Shown: in pieces, positions 47,463-56,929 of the stretch
Layout of the letters: each line of letters opens with the position of its first letter
How positions within the stretch are numbered: the stretch's first letter is position 1
From: Clavibacter capsici
GTDB taxonomy: Bacteria; Actinomycetota; Actinomycetes; Actinomycetales; Microbacteriaceae
Length of the DNA: 64,000 nucleotides
Direction of reading: 5' to 3'
Assembly: GCF_001280205.1 (NCBI RefSeq)
Contig: NZ_CP012573.1
Span: 1,550,001-1,614,000 of the forward strand
Made by a program: the position numbers and the translations under genes
The notes under the pieces: generated by a model
The model's database searches: none
The model's input: the letters and a program-made list of their open reading frames with translations, nothing else
Told to the model about the DNA's origin: nothing

Positions 47463-48848
47463 GTGGCAACCCCCTCGCGTCTCGACCCGGTCATCAACCT
47501 CGCCAAGCGGCGCGGCTTCGTCTTCCAGGCGGGTGAGATCTACGGCGGCTCGCGCTCCGCGTGGGACTACGGGCCGCTCGGCGTGGCGCTGAAGGAGAAC
47601 ATCAAGCGCCAGTGGTGGCAGACCATGGTCAACGGCCGCGACGACGTCGTGGGCCTCGACTCCTCGGTCATCCTGCCCCGCCGCGTGTGGGAGGCCTCCG
47701 GCCACGTCGAGGTCTTCAGCGACCCGCTCGTCGAGTCCCTGCACACGCACAAGCGCTACCGCGCCGACCACCTCCTCGAGGCGTACGAGGCCAAGCACGG
47801 CCACCCGCCCGTCAACGGCCTCGCCGACGTCAACGACCCCGACACGGGCCAGCCCGGATCGTGGACCGAGCCGCAGAACTTCTCCGGCCTCCTCAAGACC
47901 TTCCTCGGCCCCGTCGACAACCAGGAGGGCATGCACTACCTCCGCCCCGAGACGGCGCAGGGCATCTTCGTCAACTTCGCCAACGTCCTGAGCGCGGCCC
48001 GCCAGAAGCCGCCGTTCGGCATCGGCCAGATCGGCAAGAGCTTCCGCAACGAGATCACGCCGCAGAACTGGATCTTCCGCACGCGCGAGTTCGAGCAGAT
48101 GGAGATGGAGTTCTTCGTCGAGCCCGGCACGGACGCCGAGTGGCACCAGTACTGGATCGATGCGCGCTACGCCTGGTACACCGACCTCGGCATCGACCCC
48201 GAGAACCTGCGCCTGTTCGAGCACCCGGCCGAGAAGCTCTCGCACTACTCGACCCGAACGGTCGACATCGAGTACCGCTTCGGCTTCACGGGCGGCGCGT
48301 GGGGCGAGCTCGAGGGCATCGCGAACCGCACCGACTACGACCTGCGCACGCACTCCGAGGCGTCCGGCCAGGACCTCTCCTACTTCGACCAGACGAAGAA
48401 CGAGCGGTGGATCCCGTACGTCATCGAGCCCGCGGCCGGCCTCACCCGGTCGATGATGGCGTTCCTCGTCGACGCGTACCACGAGGACGAGGCGCCGAAC
48501 GCGAAGGGCGGCGTCGACAAGCGCACGGTCCTCCGCCTCGACCGCCGCCTCGCGCCCGTGAAGGTCGCCGTGCTGCCGCTGTCGCGCAACGAGAGGCTGT
48601 CGCCTGTCGCGCGCGAGCTCGCCGCGGAGCTCCGCAAGGTCTGGAACATCGAGTTCGACGACGCGGGCGCCATCGGCCGCCGCTACCGCCGCCAGGACGA
48701 GATCGGCACGCCGTTCTGCGTCACGGTCGACTTCGACACGCTCGACGACCGCGCCGTCACGGTGCGCGAGCGCGACACCATGGCGCAGGAGCGCATCCCG
48801 CTGGACGACCTCATGGGGTACCTCGCGGGGCAGCTCGTCGGGGCCTGA
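47463..48848 (+). CDS. glyS: Glycyl-tRNA synthetase (single-chain alpha2 type)
   Basis: Class II aminoacyl-tRNA synthetase charging tRNA-Gly. 461 residues, the eukaryote/Gram-positive-like homodimeric form. Motif 2 region [20 protein letters not shown] lies near 196-215, and [17 protein letters not shown] near 156. Motif 3 is in [16 protein letters not shown] near 320. A C-terminal anticodon-binding domain starts near 360. GTG at 47463 with AGGAG upstream. Stands alone, converging on the YbaK gene. Confidence 0.96.
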   Translation: MATPSRLDPVINLAKRRGFVFQAGEIYGGSRSAWDYGPLGVALKENIKRQWWQTMVNGRDDVVGLDSSVILPRRVWEASGHVEVFSDPLVESLHTHKRYRADHLLEAYEAKHGHPPVNGLADVNDPDTGQPGSWTEPQNFSGLLKTFLGPVDNQEGMHYLRPETAQGIFVNFANVLSAARQKPPFGIGQIGKSFRNEITPQNWIFRTREFEQMEMEFFVEPGTDAEWHQYWIDARYAWYTDLGIDPENLRLFEHPAEKLSHYSTRTVDIEYRFGFTGGAWGELEGIANRTDYDLRTHSEASGQDLSYFDQTKNERWIPYVIEPAAGLTRSMMAFLVDAYHEDEAPNAKGGVDKRTVLRLDRRLAPVKVAVLPLSRNERLSPVARELAAELRKVWNIEFDDAGAIGRRYRRQDEIGTPFCVTVDFDTLDDRAVTVRERDTMAQERIPLDDLMGYLAGQLVGA

Positions 48849-48899
48849 TCCGCTCCGCGCACGACCGGTCCGCCGTCCCCGACCCCGCCTCGCGCGGGA

Positions 48900-49433
48900 T
48901 CAGGGGCGGCGGATCGTCAGCTCGTCGGTGATGTCGCCGACCGTCGCGCCGAGCCCGGCCACGAGCGCGTCCGCGTCCACGAGCGCCGAGACGCCGTGCT
49001 CGCCGCCGCCCATGCCGATCCGCCGGCCGACGATCCGCTCGTCGGCGTAGACGGGCAGGTCGCCCCGGGCGCCGAGCGGCGTGATGGTGCCGCGCTCGTA
49101 CCCGGTCGCCTCGAGCGCCACCTCGGCCGCGGGCATCGACAGCTTGTTGACGCCCACGATGCCGCGCAGCTTCGCCCAGCTGATCTGCCGGTCGCCCGGC
49201 ACGAGCGCGATGAGCAGCGCCCCGTCGTGGCGCTTCACCACGAGCGACTTCACGAGGTGCGAGGGCGCGATGCCGAGGCCCGCCGCGGCCTCCTCCAGCG
49301 ACGAGGCGTCCGGGCGGTCGACGACCTCCACGTCGATCCCGAGGCGCGCCGCGTGGGCGAGCACGCGGTGGCGTCCGCGGGGCAGGGCGTCGTCGGATCC
49401 GGAGGGGACGGGGGAGGGGGAGCTGTCGGCCAT
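48900..49433 (-). CDS. YbaK/EbsC-family aminoacyl-tRNA deacylase
   Basis: Trans-editing protein predicted to hydrolyse mischarged tRNA, most likely Cys-tRNA(Pro). 177 residues with the YbaK fold: APSHLVKSLVVKRHDGALLI near 67 (the conserved Lys), VPGDRQISWAKLRGIVG, and a Gly-rich GMGGGEHGVSALVDADAL segment near 140. ATG at 49433. Divergent from the DsbA-like gene by 51 bases. The alternative is a ProX-type Ala-tRNA(Pro) deacylase. Confidence 0.87.
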   Translation of the reverse strand: MADSSPSPVPSGSDDALPRGRHRVLAHAARLGIDVEVVDRPDASSLEEAAAGLGIAPSHLVKSLVVKRHDGALLIALVPGDRQISWAKLRGIVGVNKLSMPAAEVALEATGYERGTITPLGARGDLPVYADERIVGRRIGMGGGEHGVSALVDADALVAGLGATVGDITDELTIRRP

Positions 49434-49484
49434 GCTCGGGCAACACCGCGGGAATGCCCGGCCTTCCCGACCGGTTGACCACGC

Positions 49485-50207
49485 GTGACCGACTCCTCCG
49501 CCCCCGCCCTGCCCGCCCTCCGCGTCGACGTCTGGTCGGACATCGCGTGCCCGTGGTGCTACGTCGGCAAGCGCCGCTTCGAGGCCGGCGCGCGGGCCTT
49601 CGCCGAGCGGACGCCCGGTGCTCCCGGGATCGCGATCACGTACCGCTCCTTCGAGCTCGCCCCCGACACCCCGGTCGACTTCCAGGGCACCGAGGTCGAC
49701 TTCCTCGCCGGTCACAAGGGCATCCCCGCCGAGCGCGTCCGCACGATGCTGGCGGACATGACGTCGCTCGCCGCCGCCGAGGGCCTCGCCTACGACTACG
49801 ACGCGCTGCAGCACACGAACACGGTGCTCGCCCACGAGCTGCTGCACCACGCGCGCGAGCGCGGGCTCCAGCTCGAGATGGCGGAGCGGCTCCTCGCGGC
49901 GTACTTCACCGAGGGGCGCCACGTCGGCCGCGTGCCGGACCTGGTGGACCTCGCGGTCGAGGTCGGCCTCGACGCCGACGAGGTGCGCGAGGCCCTCGCG
50001 TCGCACCGACACCTCGAGGACGTGCGCGCCGACCAGGCCCAGGCGGTCGCGTACGGCATCCAGGGCGTCCCGTTCTTCGTGATCGACGAGCGATTCGGCA
50101 TCTCCGGCGCGCAGGATCCGTCCGTCTTCGCGTCCGCCCTGGGCGAGGCCCTCGCGGCGCGCGACGGCGACACCGTGCGCGTGGTGTCCGAGGAGGCCGC
50201 GCGATGA
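49485..50207 (+). CDS. DsbA-family (FrnE-like) thiol-disulfide oxidoreductase
   Basis: Thioredoxin-fold protein of 240 residues without a signal peptide, thus cytoplasmic, of the FrnE/2-hydroxychromene isomerase-like DsbA group. The active site is Cys22-Pro-Trp-Cys25 in SDIACPWCYVGKRRF. The cis-Pro loop is in YGIQGVPFFVIDERFGISG near 188-206. A long alpha-helical insertion between them is typical. GTG at 49485. Its stop overlaps a 71-codon gene (ATGA), which suggests a functional partner. Confidence 0.9.
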   Translation: MTDSSAPALPALRVDVWSDIACPWCYVGKRRFEAGARAFAERTPGAPGIAITYRSFELAPDTPVDFQGTEVDFLAGHKGIPAERVRTMLADMTSLAAAEGLAYDYDALQHTNTVLAHELLHHARERGLQLEMAERLLAAYFTEGRHVGRVPDLVDLAVEVGLDADEVREALASHRHLEDVRADQAQAVAYGIQGVPFFVIDERFGISGAQDPSVFASALGEALAARDGDTVRVVSEEAAR

Positions 50208-50419
50208 GCGCCGCCCCCGCCACGGGCGCCCTGCCGGTGACGCCCCTGCTCGCCATGCGCGGATCCGCCGACGCCGCCGCGTGCGACGGCGACGCGTGCC
50301 TCGTGCCCGGTCCGACCGCGGACGCGGCCGACGCCCTCCCGGACGTCGACCCCGAGGGCTCCGCCGCGGAGGACCTGGCGCTCCTGCGCGACGCCATCGA
50401 CTCCGGACGAGCCATCTGA
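50204..50419 (+). CDS. Small CDGDAC-motif protein, 71 aa
   Basis: Unrecognised 71-residue acidic protein. It has only two cysteines, Cys27 and Cys32, in AACDGDACLVPG, a spacing suited to a redox or metal site. The C-terminal half is acidic (EGSAAEDLALLRDAIDSGRA) and predicts a helix. The ATG overlaps the stop of the DsbA-like gene and codon bias is good, so it is probably real and co-translated. It might be a substrate or partner of the oxidoreductase; this is inference from position only. Confidence 0.7.
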   Translation: MSAAPATGALPVTPLLAMRGSADAAACDGDACLVPGPTADAADALPDVDPEGSAAEDLALLRDAIDSGRAI

Positions 50420-50496
50420 CCGTCCCTCCCCAGGCGCGCGCCGGTCGCCGATCGCGCGCCTCCCGCCCCGCGTCCGCCGCCCGCCGTCCCGTCTGG

Positions 50497-50502
50497 GAGA
50501 AT
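50497..50502 (+). promoter_or_regulatory. Possible -10 element of dus
   Basis: GAGAAT, nine bases before the ATG at 50512. Weaker hexamer and longer gap than the leaderless group. Confidence 0.3.
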
Positions 50503-50511
50503 CGAGCCGTC

Positions 50512-51738
50512 ATGTCCTCTCCGACCCTCGCCCCCGTCCCCTCCGCGGCCGACGCGCCCGGCGGGCCCGCGCCCGCCGCCGAGCCCGCGCTCCGCATCGG
50601 CGGCATCCCGCTCGACGTGCCCGTGGTGCTCGCGCCCATGGCCGGCATCACCAACACCGCCTTCCGACGCCTCTGCCGCGAGTTCGGCGCCGGCCTCTAC
50701 GTCAGCGAAATGATCACGAGCCGCGCCCTCGTCGAGCGCACGCCCGAGTCCATGCGGCTCATCACGCACCACCCGTCGGAGAGGGTGCGCTCCATCCAGC
50801 TCTACGGGGTCGACCCGAAGACCGTGCGCGAGGCCGTCACCATGCTCGTCGCGGAGGACCGCGCCGACCACATCGACCTCAACTTCGGCTGCCCCGTGCC
50901 CAAGGTCACCCGCAAGGGCGGGGGAGCGGCGCTGCCGTGGAAGCTCGGGCTCTTCACCGACATCGTCGAGGGCGCCGTCAAGGCCGCGGGCGACGTGCCG
51001 CTCACGGTCAAGATGCGCAAGGGCATCGACGCCGACCACCTCACCTACCTCGAGGCCGGCCGCGCCGCCGAGGCCGCGGGCGTCGCGTCCATCGCGTTGC
51101 ACGCGCGCACGGCCGCCGACTACTACAGCGGGCACGCCGACTGGTCGGCCATCGCGAAGCTGAAGCAGACCATCACGAGCGTGCCGGTGCTCGGCAACGG
51201 CGACATCTGGGCCGCGGAGGACGCCATCCGGATGATGGACGAGACCGGCGCCGACGGCGTGGTCGTCGGCCGCGGCTGCCTCGGCCGCCCGTGGCTCTTC
51301 GGCGACCTCGCGGCCGCCTTCCACGCGCGCGCCGCCGGGCGGGATCCCCTCGACACGCCCCGCGCGCACCCGACGCAGGGGCAGGTGGCCGACACCTTCC
51401 GCCGCCACGTCGAGCTCCTCGCCGAGTTCTTCGAGAGCGAGGAGCGCGGCTGCCGCGATGCGCGCAAGCACGTCGCCTGGTACTTCAAGGGCTACCCCGT
51501 GGGCGGCGACCTGCGGGCGGCGCTCGCCTCGGTCTCGTCGCTCGCCGAGCTGGACGCGCTGCTCGCCACCCTCGACCGCGACCAGCCCTACCCGGGCGCC
51601 GGCGCCGAGGGCGCGCGGGGCCGCCAGGGCAGCATGAAGCGCACGGCGCTCCCGGACCGGTGGCTGGAGAGCCGCGACATCGACGCGCAGGATGCGATGG
51701 ACATCGCGGACGGGGAGATCCACAACAGTGGCGGCTGA
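50512..51738 (+). CDS. dus: tRNA-dihydrouridine synthase
   Basis: FMN enzyme that reduces uridines in the D-loop of tRNA. 408 residues, DusB-like. The FMN-binding VVLAPMAGITNTAFRRL lies near 40. The catalytic Cys127 is in DLNFGCPVPKVTRKGGGAAL. ALHARTAADYYSG and the phosphate-binding LGNGDIWAAEDA and GADGVVVGRGCLGRPWLF segments follow. ATG at 50512. Its last 11 bases overlap the GTG of the dGTPase gene. Confidence 0.94.
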   Translation: MSSPTLAPVPSAADAPGGPAPAAEPALRIGGIPLDVPVVLAPMAGITNTAFRRLCREFGAGLYVSEMITSRALVERTPESMRLITHHPSERVRSIQLYGVDPKTVREAVTMLVAEDRADHIDLNFGCPVPKVTRKGGGAALPWKLGLFTDIVEGAVKAAGDVPLTVKMRKGIDADHLTYLEAGRAAEAAGVASIALHARTAADYYSGHADWSAIAKLKQTITSVPVLGNGDIWAAEDAIRMMDETGADGVVVGRGCLGRPWLFGDLAAAFHARAAGRDPLDTPRAHPTQGQVADTFRRHVELLAEFFESEERGCRDARKHVAWYFKGYPVGGDLRAALASVSSLAELDALLATLDRDQPYPGAGAEGARGRQGSMKRTALPDRWLESRDIDAQDAMDIADGEIHNSGG

Positions 51739-53002
51739 GGGCACGACGACGAGGTCCACGTACAGCGAGACCGACGCCGAGCGCTGGTACCCGGAGCAGC
51801 ACTCCTCCCGCCGCAGCGACTTCGCGCGCGACCGCGCCCGGCTCCTGCACTCCAGCGCGCTCCGTCGCCTGGCCGCGAAGACGCAGGTGCTCAGCCCCAT
51901 GGCCGGCCTCGACTTCGCGCGCAACCGCCTCACGCACTCCCTCGAGGTGGCGCAGGTCGGCCGCGAGCTCGCCTCGAGCCTCGACCTCGACCCCGACGTG
52001 GTCGACACCGCGTGCCTCGCGCACGACATCGGCCACCCGCCCTTCGGCCACAACGGCGAGCGGGCGCTCAACGACTGGGCCGCTGACATCGGCGGCTTCG
52101 AGGGCAACGCGCAGACGCTGCGCCTCCTCACCCGTCTCGAGCCCAAGGTCATCGGGCCGGAGGGGCGCCCCTACGGCCTGAACCTCACGCGTGCCAGCCT
52201 CGACGCGAGCTGCAAGTACCCGTGGCCGAGCTCGCAGTCGGTGCCCGATCCCTCCGGCCGCGGCAAGTTCGGCTTCTACGACGACGACGTGGCCGCCTTC
52301 GCGTGGCTCCGCGAGGGCGCGCCCACGGGACGCCGCTGCATCGAGGCCGAGGTCATGGACCTCAGCGACGACATCGCCTACTCCGTGCACGACTTCGAGG
52401 ACGCCATCGTCGGCGGCTACGTCGACGTGCGCGCGCTCGGCGCCCGGGTCGACCACGAGGAGCTCGTCGACTCGATGGTCGCGTGGATCGGCGGGGCTCA
52501 CTCGCACGAGGAGCTCATCCAGGCGTTCGACCGGCTCGACTCGCTCGACGTCTGGGTCGACGAGTACGACGGCGGCCGCGGCGCGCAGGCGGCGCTGAAG
52601 GACCTCACGAGCCAGCTCATCGGCCGGTTCGCGGGCGCCGCCACGCAGCTCACGCGCGCCACGCACACCGACCGCAGCCTCATCCGCTTCGGCGCGCACG
52701 TGGTCGTCCCGCGCGCCATCCAGGCCGAGATCGCGGTGCTCAAGGGCATCGTCGCGGCCTTCGTCATGTCGAAGAACACGCGCCAGCCCATCTACGCGCG
52801 GCAGCGCGAGGTGCTCGCGGGCCTCGCCGATGCGCTGCACGCGCGCGGCGCCGACGAGCTCGACCCCGGCTTCGCGGGCGACTGGCGCGAGGCCGCGGAC
52901 GACGGCGCACGCAAGCGCGTCATCGTCGACCAGGTCGCCAGCCTCACCGACCAGTCGGCCATCGCCTGGTACGAGCGCCTGTGCGCCCGGCCCGTCTTCT
53001 GA
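51728..53002 (+). CDS. dgt: Deoxyguanosinetriphosphate triphosphohydrolase
   Basis: HD-domain enzyme that hydrolyses dGTP (or other dNTPs) to deoxynucleoside and triphosphate, tuning dNTP pools. 424 residues from GTG 51728 (VAAEGTTTRS); an in-frame start at 51692 lies deeper inside dus and is less likely. HD metal residues are in NRLTHSLEVAQVG near 65 and CLAHDIGHPPFGHNGE near 97. VMDLSDDIAYSVHDFEDA supplies the last metal Asp near 215. dus-dgt-dnaG is a common actinobacterial order. Confidence 0.94.
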   Translation: MAAEGTTTRSTYSETDAERWYPEQHSSRRSDFARDRARLLHSSALRRLAAKTQVLSPMAGLDFARNRLTHSLEVAQVGRELASSLDLDPDVVDTACLAHDIGHPPFGHNGERALNDWAADIGGFEGNAQTLRLLTRLEPKVIGPEGRPYGLNLTRASLDASCKYPWPSSQSVPDPSGRGKFGFYDDDVAAFAWLREGAPTGRRCIEAEVMDLSDDIAYSVHDFEDAIVGGYVDVRALGARVDHEELVDSMVAWIGGAHSHEELIQAFDRLDSLDVWVDEYDGGRGAQAALKDLTSQLIGRFAGAATQLTRATHTDRSLIRFGAHVVVPRAIQAEIAVLKGIVAAFVMSKNTRQPIYARQREVLAGLADALHARGADELDPGFAGDWREAADDGARKRVIVDQVASLTDQSAIAWYERLCARPVF

Positions 53003-53051
53003 CGCCCGCGCGCGGCGCTCGACGACCCGGGACCGGGCCGGACGCCGGACG

Positions 53052-53057
53052 TAGGAT
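53052..53057 (+). promoter_or_regulatory. -10 element of dnaG, leaderless type
   Basis: TAGGAT, six bases before the ATG at 53064. Confidence 0.55.
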
Positions 53058-53063
53058 GAGCCA

Positions 53064-54968
53064 ATGGCCCTGATCCGCAAGAGCGACATCGACGAGGTGC
53101 GCTCCCGGGTCAACCTGGGCGACGTGGTGGGGGAGTACGTCACCCTCAAGTCCGCCGGCGTCGGATCCCTGAAGGGCCTCTGCCCCTTCCACGACGAGCG
53201 CACGCCGAGCTTCCACGTGCGGCCGCAGGTCGGCTTCTACCACTGCTTCGGCTGCGGCGAGGGCGGCGACGTCTACACGTTCCTGCAGCGCATGGACCAC
53301 GTGACCTTCGCGGAGGCCGTGGAGCGCATGGCGCAGCGCATCGGCTACCAGCTGCACTACGAGGACGGCCAGGCCGCCACCGACCAGGGCAACCGCTCGC
53401 GGCTGCTCGGCGCCAACGAGGCGGCGGCGGAGTTCTTCGTGGAGCAGCTCGGGTCCGAGGAGGCCGAGATCGGCCGCACCTTCCTCGGGGAGCGCGGCTT
53501 CGACCAGGGCGCGGCGCAGCGCTTCGGCGTCGGCTTCGCCCCGCAGAGCTGGGACGCGCTCGCCACGCACCTGAAGGCCAAGGGCTACACCGAGGCCGAG
53601 CTCGTGACCGCGGGCCTCCTCAGCCAGGGTGACCGCGGCGCGTACGACCGCTTCCGCGGCCGGCTGGTGTGGCCCATCCGCGACCTCACGGGCGCCACCG
53701 TCGGCTTCGGCGCGCGCCGCCTCCGCGACGACGACAAGGGCCCCAAGTACCTCAACACCCCCGAGACGCCCGTCTACCACAAGAGCTCCGTGCTCTACGG
53801 GCTCGACCTCGCCAAGCGCGACGTGAGCCGCGGCCGCCAGGTCGTCGTGGTCGAGGGCTACACCGACGTCATGGCCTGCCACCTCGCCGGCGTCACGACC
53901 GCCGTCGCGACCTGCGGCACGTCGTTCGGCGTGGACCACATCAAGGTGCTCCGCCGCGTGCTCGGCGACGACAGCGGGCTCGGCGAGGTCGTCTTCACCT
54001 TCGACCCCGACGCGGCAGGCCAGAAGGCCGCCATGCGCGCGTTCTCCGAGGAGCGCCGCTTCGCCGCCCAGACCTACGTGGCCGTCGGCCCCGAGGGGCT
54101 CGATCCCTGCGACCTGCGGCTCACGCGCGGCGACGACGCCGTGCGCCGCATGATCCAGGGCAAGAAGCCCATGTTCGAGTTCGCGATCAAGCAGATCCTC
54201 GCGGACCACGACCTCGACACCGTCGAGGGCCGCGTTGCCGCGCTCCGGGCCGCGGCGCCCGTGGTCGCCGACATCCGCGACCCGTCGCTGCGCCCCGGAT
54301 ACGCGCGCGAGCTGGCCGGCTGGCTGGGCATGGACCTCACGGAGGTCGGCCGCGCCGTCCAGACCGCGGGCCGCTCGACGCCGGCCGACGGCGCCGACCG
54401 CTCCGGCGGGACCCCCTCCGGCCGCGGCTCCGGGCAGCACGGCGGCGGGTACGGCCGCGACGAGGACGGCCCCGTCGTCGAGAGCTCGCGCTCCATGTCG
54501 CTCATGGACCTGCCTACCGACCTCGCGACGCGCCTCGAGCGCGACGCCCTCATGGCCATGCTGCAGCACCCGGATCTCGTCGGGAACGACCTCGTCATGC
54601 GCGCGGCGCAGGTGACCTTCGTCAACGAGAGCCTCGCGGTCGTCCGCGACGGCGTCATCGGGAGCATGGACGCGCTCGGCGGCGCCGACTGGCTGAGCCG
54701 CGTGGCGCTCGAGGTGCCCGAGTCGTTCGCGACGCTCGTCAAGCAGCTGGGGGTCGCGCCGCTCCCGAACCGGGGCGACGTCGACAAGCTCGCGATCTAC
54801 GTGAAGGGCGTCACCGCCGAGCTCGTGGGACGCGACCTGCTGCGTCGGAAGGCCGACCTGATCGGTCGGCTGCAGCGCACCGACGCGACGCACGAACGCG
54901 AGCGCTACCAGGAGATCCAGCGCGAGCTGATGCAGGTCGAGGCCGAGCGCCGCGCGTTGCGAGAATGA
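53064..54968 (+). CDS. dnaG: DNA primase
   Basis: Makes RNA primers for chromosome replication. 634 residues. The N-terminal zinc domain has Cys/His ligands in GLCPFHDERTPSFHV and FYHCFGCGEGGDVYTF (about 38-75). The catalytic TOPRIM core has VVEGYTDVMACHLAG near 265 and FTFDPDAAGQKAAM near 312. The C-terminal DnaB-interacting region starts near 470 after a Gly/Ser-rich linker. ATG at 53064, leaderless by promoter spacing. Confidence 0.96.
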   Translation: MALIRKSDIDEVRSRVNLGDVVGEYVTLKSAGVGSLKGLCPFHDERTPSFHVRPQVGFYHCFGCGEGGDVYTFLQRMDHVTFAEAVERMAQRIGYQLHYEDGQAATDQGNRSRLLGANEAAAEFFVEQLGSEEAEIGRTFLGERGFDQGAAQRFGVGFAPQSWDALATHLKAKGYTEAELVTAGLLSQGDRGAYDRFRGRLVWPIRDLTGATVGFGARRLRDDDKGPKYLNTPETPVYHKSSVLYGLDLAKRDVSRGRQVVVVEGYTDVMACHLAGVTTAVATCGTSFGVDHIKVLRRVLGDDSGLGEVVFTFDPDAAGQKAAMRAFSEERRFAAQTYVAVGPEGLDPCDLRLTRGDDAVRRMIQGKKPMFEFAIKQILADHDLDTVEGRVAALRAAAPVVADIRDPSLRPGYARELAGWLGMDLTEVGRAVQTAGRSTPADGADRSGGTPSGRGSGQHGGGYGRDEDGPVVESSRSMSLMDLPTDLATRLERDALMAMLQHPDLVGNDLVMRAAQVTFVNESLAVVRDGVIGSMDALGGADWLSRVALEVPESFATLVKQLGVAPLPNRGDVDKLAIYVKGVTAELVGRDLLRRKADLIGRLQRTDATHERERYQEIQRELMQVEAERRALRE

Positions 54969-55033
54969 CGCGGGATCCGCCCGGCGGCATTGTTTCGGTC
55001 ATGTGAAGAACGGCGGGCGCGCGTCACCGGGGT

Positions 55034-55064
55034 CGGGACTGCTGTTTCCCGTGTGTTAGAAATC
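55034..55064 (+). promoter_or_regulatory. Possible promoter of the ABC importer operon
   Basis: TTAGAAAT around 55056-55063 is a plausible -10 in the only A+T-richer stretch before the substrate-binding gene. No convincing -35 is seen. It would give a leader of about 65 bases with AAAGAGG near 55119 as ribosome-binding site. Confidence 0.4.
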
Positions 55065-55135
55065 ATTCACAGCACAGCGTCCGTGTCTCTCGATGCACGG
55101 GCGCGAACCCCCTTCATGAAAGAGGCACTCGGAAC

Positions 55136-56788
55136 ATGACGTCCGCATCCCCCCGGCGCTCACGCGTCCTGCTCGCCACGGCCGGGTTCTCCGCCGCGGC
55201 CCTCGTCCTCGCCGGCTGCTCCGGCGGATCCGGCGACCCGCTCGCCGACGGCGGCTCCGGCGGCGGCTCGGTCATCGTCGGCACCACCGACAAGGTCCTG
55301 TCGCTCGACCCCGCCGGCTCCTACGACAACGGGTCGTTCGCGGTGCAGAACCAGGTCTACCCGTTCCTGTTCAACAGCCCCTACGGCAGCCCGGACGTCG
55401 AGCCCGACCTCGCGACCAAGGGCGAGTACACGTCGCCGAACGAGTTCACGGTCACGCTCAAGCCCGACCTGAAGTTCGCCAACGGGCACGCGCTCACCGC
55501 CAGCGACGTCAAGTACACCTTCGACCGCACCATGACCATCGCGGCCAACGGCGCGGACAACGGCAACGGCCCGTCGTCGCTGCTCGCCAACGTCGAGAGC
55601 GTCGCCGCCCCCGACGACACCACGGTCGTCTTCACGCTGAAGACCGCCGACGACCAGACCTTCGAGCAGGTGCTCTCCAGCCCCGCCGGCCCCATCGTCG
55701 ACGAGGAGGTGTTCCCCGCGGACGCCCTCGCCGACCCGGCCGACATCGTCGCGGCGAACGCCTTCGCGGGCCAGTACGTCATCACCGACTTCCAGCTCAA
55801 CCAGCTCATCGCGTACGCGCCCAACAAGGACTACGCCGGCGTGCTGCCCAAGGCGGCCAACGAGGGCGTGACGGCGAAGTACTACGCCGACGAGACCACG
55901 ATGAAGCTCGCCGTGCAGAACGGCGAGATCGACGTCGCGGGCCGCTCGCTCGGCGCCACCGACATCGCCGACCTCAAGAAGGACGAGAAGGTCAAGGTCA
56001 TCGAGGGACCCGGCGGCGAGATCCGCTACATCACCTTCAACCTGAACACGCAGCCCTTCGGCAAGACCACGGGCGACGCCGACGAGGCGAAGGCCCTGGC
56101 CGTGCGCCAGGCGGCCGCCGACCTCATCGACCGCGAGGAGCTCTCCGACGCGGTCTACAACGGCACCTACACGCCGCTCTTCTCCTACGTGGCGGACGGC
56201 CTGTCCGGCGCGAACGAGTCGCTCAAGGGCATGTACGGCGACGGCGACGGCAAGCCCGACGCCGACAAGGCCGCGAAGGCGCTCTCCGACGCCGGCGTGC
56301 AGACGCCCGTCCAGCTCGACCTCCAGTTCAACCCGGACCACTACGGCGCCGGCTCGGACGACGAGTACGCGCTCGTCAAGCAGCAGCTCGAGAAGACGGG
56401 CCTGTTCCAGGTCAACCTGCAGTCGACCCTGTGGGACCAGTACAGCAAGGCGCGCGTCAACGACGAGTACCCGGCGTACCAGCTCGGCTGGTTCCCCGAC
56501 TACTCGGACGCGGACAACTACCTCACGCCGTTCTTCTCCCCGCAGAGCTTCGTGAAGAACCACTACGAGGACGCCGAGGTCGCCGACCTCATCACCCAGC
56601 AGCTGTCCGAGGCCGACGCCACCAAGCGCGCCGAGCTCATCGGCCAGATCCAGGACGAGGTCGCCGCCGACCTGCCGACGCTGCCCCTGCTCCAGGGCTC
56701 GCAGGTCGCGGTCGCCGGCCAGGGCGTGGAGGGCGTGACGCTCGACGCGTCGTTCAAGTTCCGCTACGCGCCGATCACCAAGGGCTGA
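55136..56788 (+). CDS. ABC transporter substrate-binding lipoprotein, peptide/nickel family (SBP_bac_5)
   Basis: Extracellular solute receptor of 550 residues. The lipoprotein signal (about 1-27) ends in the lipobox LAGC with Cys28, for anchoring to the membrane. The SBP_bac_5 domain has the usual layout: DPAGSYDNGSFAVQNQVYPF, LKPDLKFANGHALTASDVKY near 105 and RQAAADLIDREEL near 325. Such proteins bind oligopeptides, nickel or glycosides; the ligand is not readable. It heads the importer genes that follow; two hairpins after its stop probably lower downstream expression relative to the receptor. Confidence 0.92.
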   Translation: MTSASPRRSRVLLATAGFSAAALVLAGCSGGSGDPLADGGSGGGSVIVGTTDKVLSLDPAGSYDNGSFAVQNQVYPFLFNSPYGSPDVEPDLATKGEYTSPNEFTVTLKPDLKFANGHALTASDVKYTFDRTMTIAANGADNGNGPSSLLANVESVAAPDDTTVVFTLKTADDQTFEQVLSSPAGPIVDEEVFPADALADPADIVAANAFAGQYVITDFQLNQLIAYAPNKDYAGVLPKAANEGVTAKYYADETTMKLAVQNGEIDVAGRSLGATDIADLKKDEKVKVIEGPGGEIRYITFNLNTQPFGKTTGDADEAKALAVRQAAADLIDREELSDAVYNGTYTPLFSYVADGLSGANESLKGMYGDGDGKPDADKAAKALSDAGVQTPVQLDLQFNPDHYGAGSDDEYALVKQQLEKTGLFQVNLQSTLWDQYSKARVNDEYPAYQLGWFPDYSDADNYLTPFFSPQSFVKNHYEDAEVADLITQQLSEADATKRAELIGQIQDEVAADLPTLPLLQGSQVAVAGQGVEGVTLDASFKFRYAPITKG

Positions 56789-56796
56789 TCCCGCCC

Positions 56797-56826
56797 GGAG
56801 GGCCGTCAGCGGACTGACGGCCCTCC
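56797..56826 (+). terminator. First hairpin after the substrate-binding gene
   Basis: Perfect 13-bp stem, GGAGGGCCGTCAG (56797-56809) with its complement at 56814-56826, four-base loop, nine bases after the stop. Confidence 0.7.
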
Positions 56827-56830
56827 TCAC

Positions 56831-56865
56831 GATGGGGCGCTCCGCCACCCGCGGAGCGCCCCATC
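56831..56865 (+). terminator. Second hairpin after the substrate-binding gene
   Basis: Perfect 15-bp stem, GATGGGGCGCTCCGC (56831-56845) with its complement at 56851-56865, five-base loop. With the first hairpin it probably acts as a partial terminator or mRNA stabiliser, giving more receptor than permease. Confidence 0.7.
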
Positions 56866-56929
56866 CCCCTGTCACCCCTCCGTGCCACCCGGCACGGCCC
56901 GGACGACGAAACGAAAGGCCCACCCGCTC

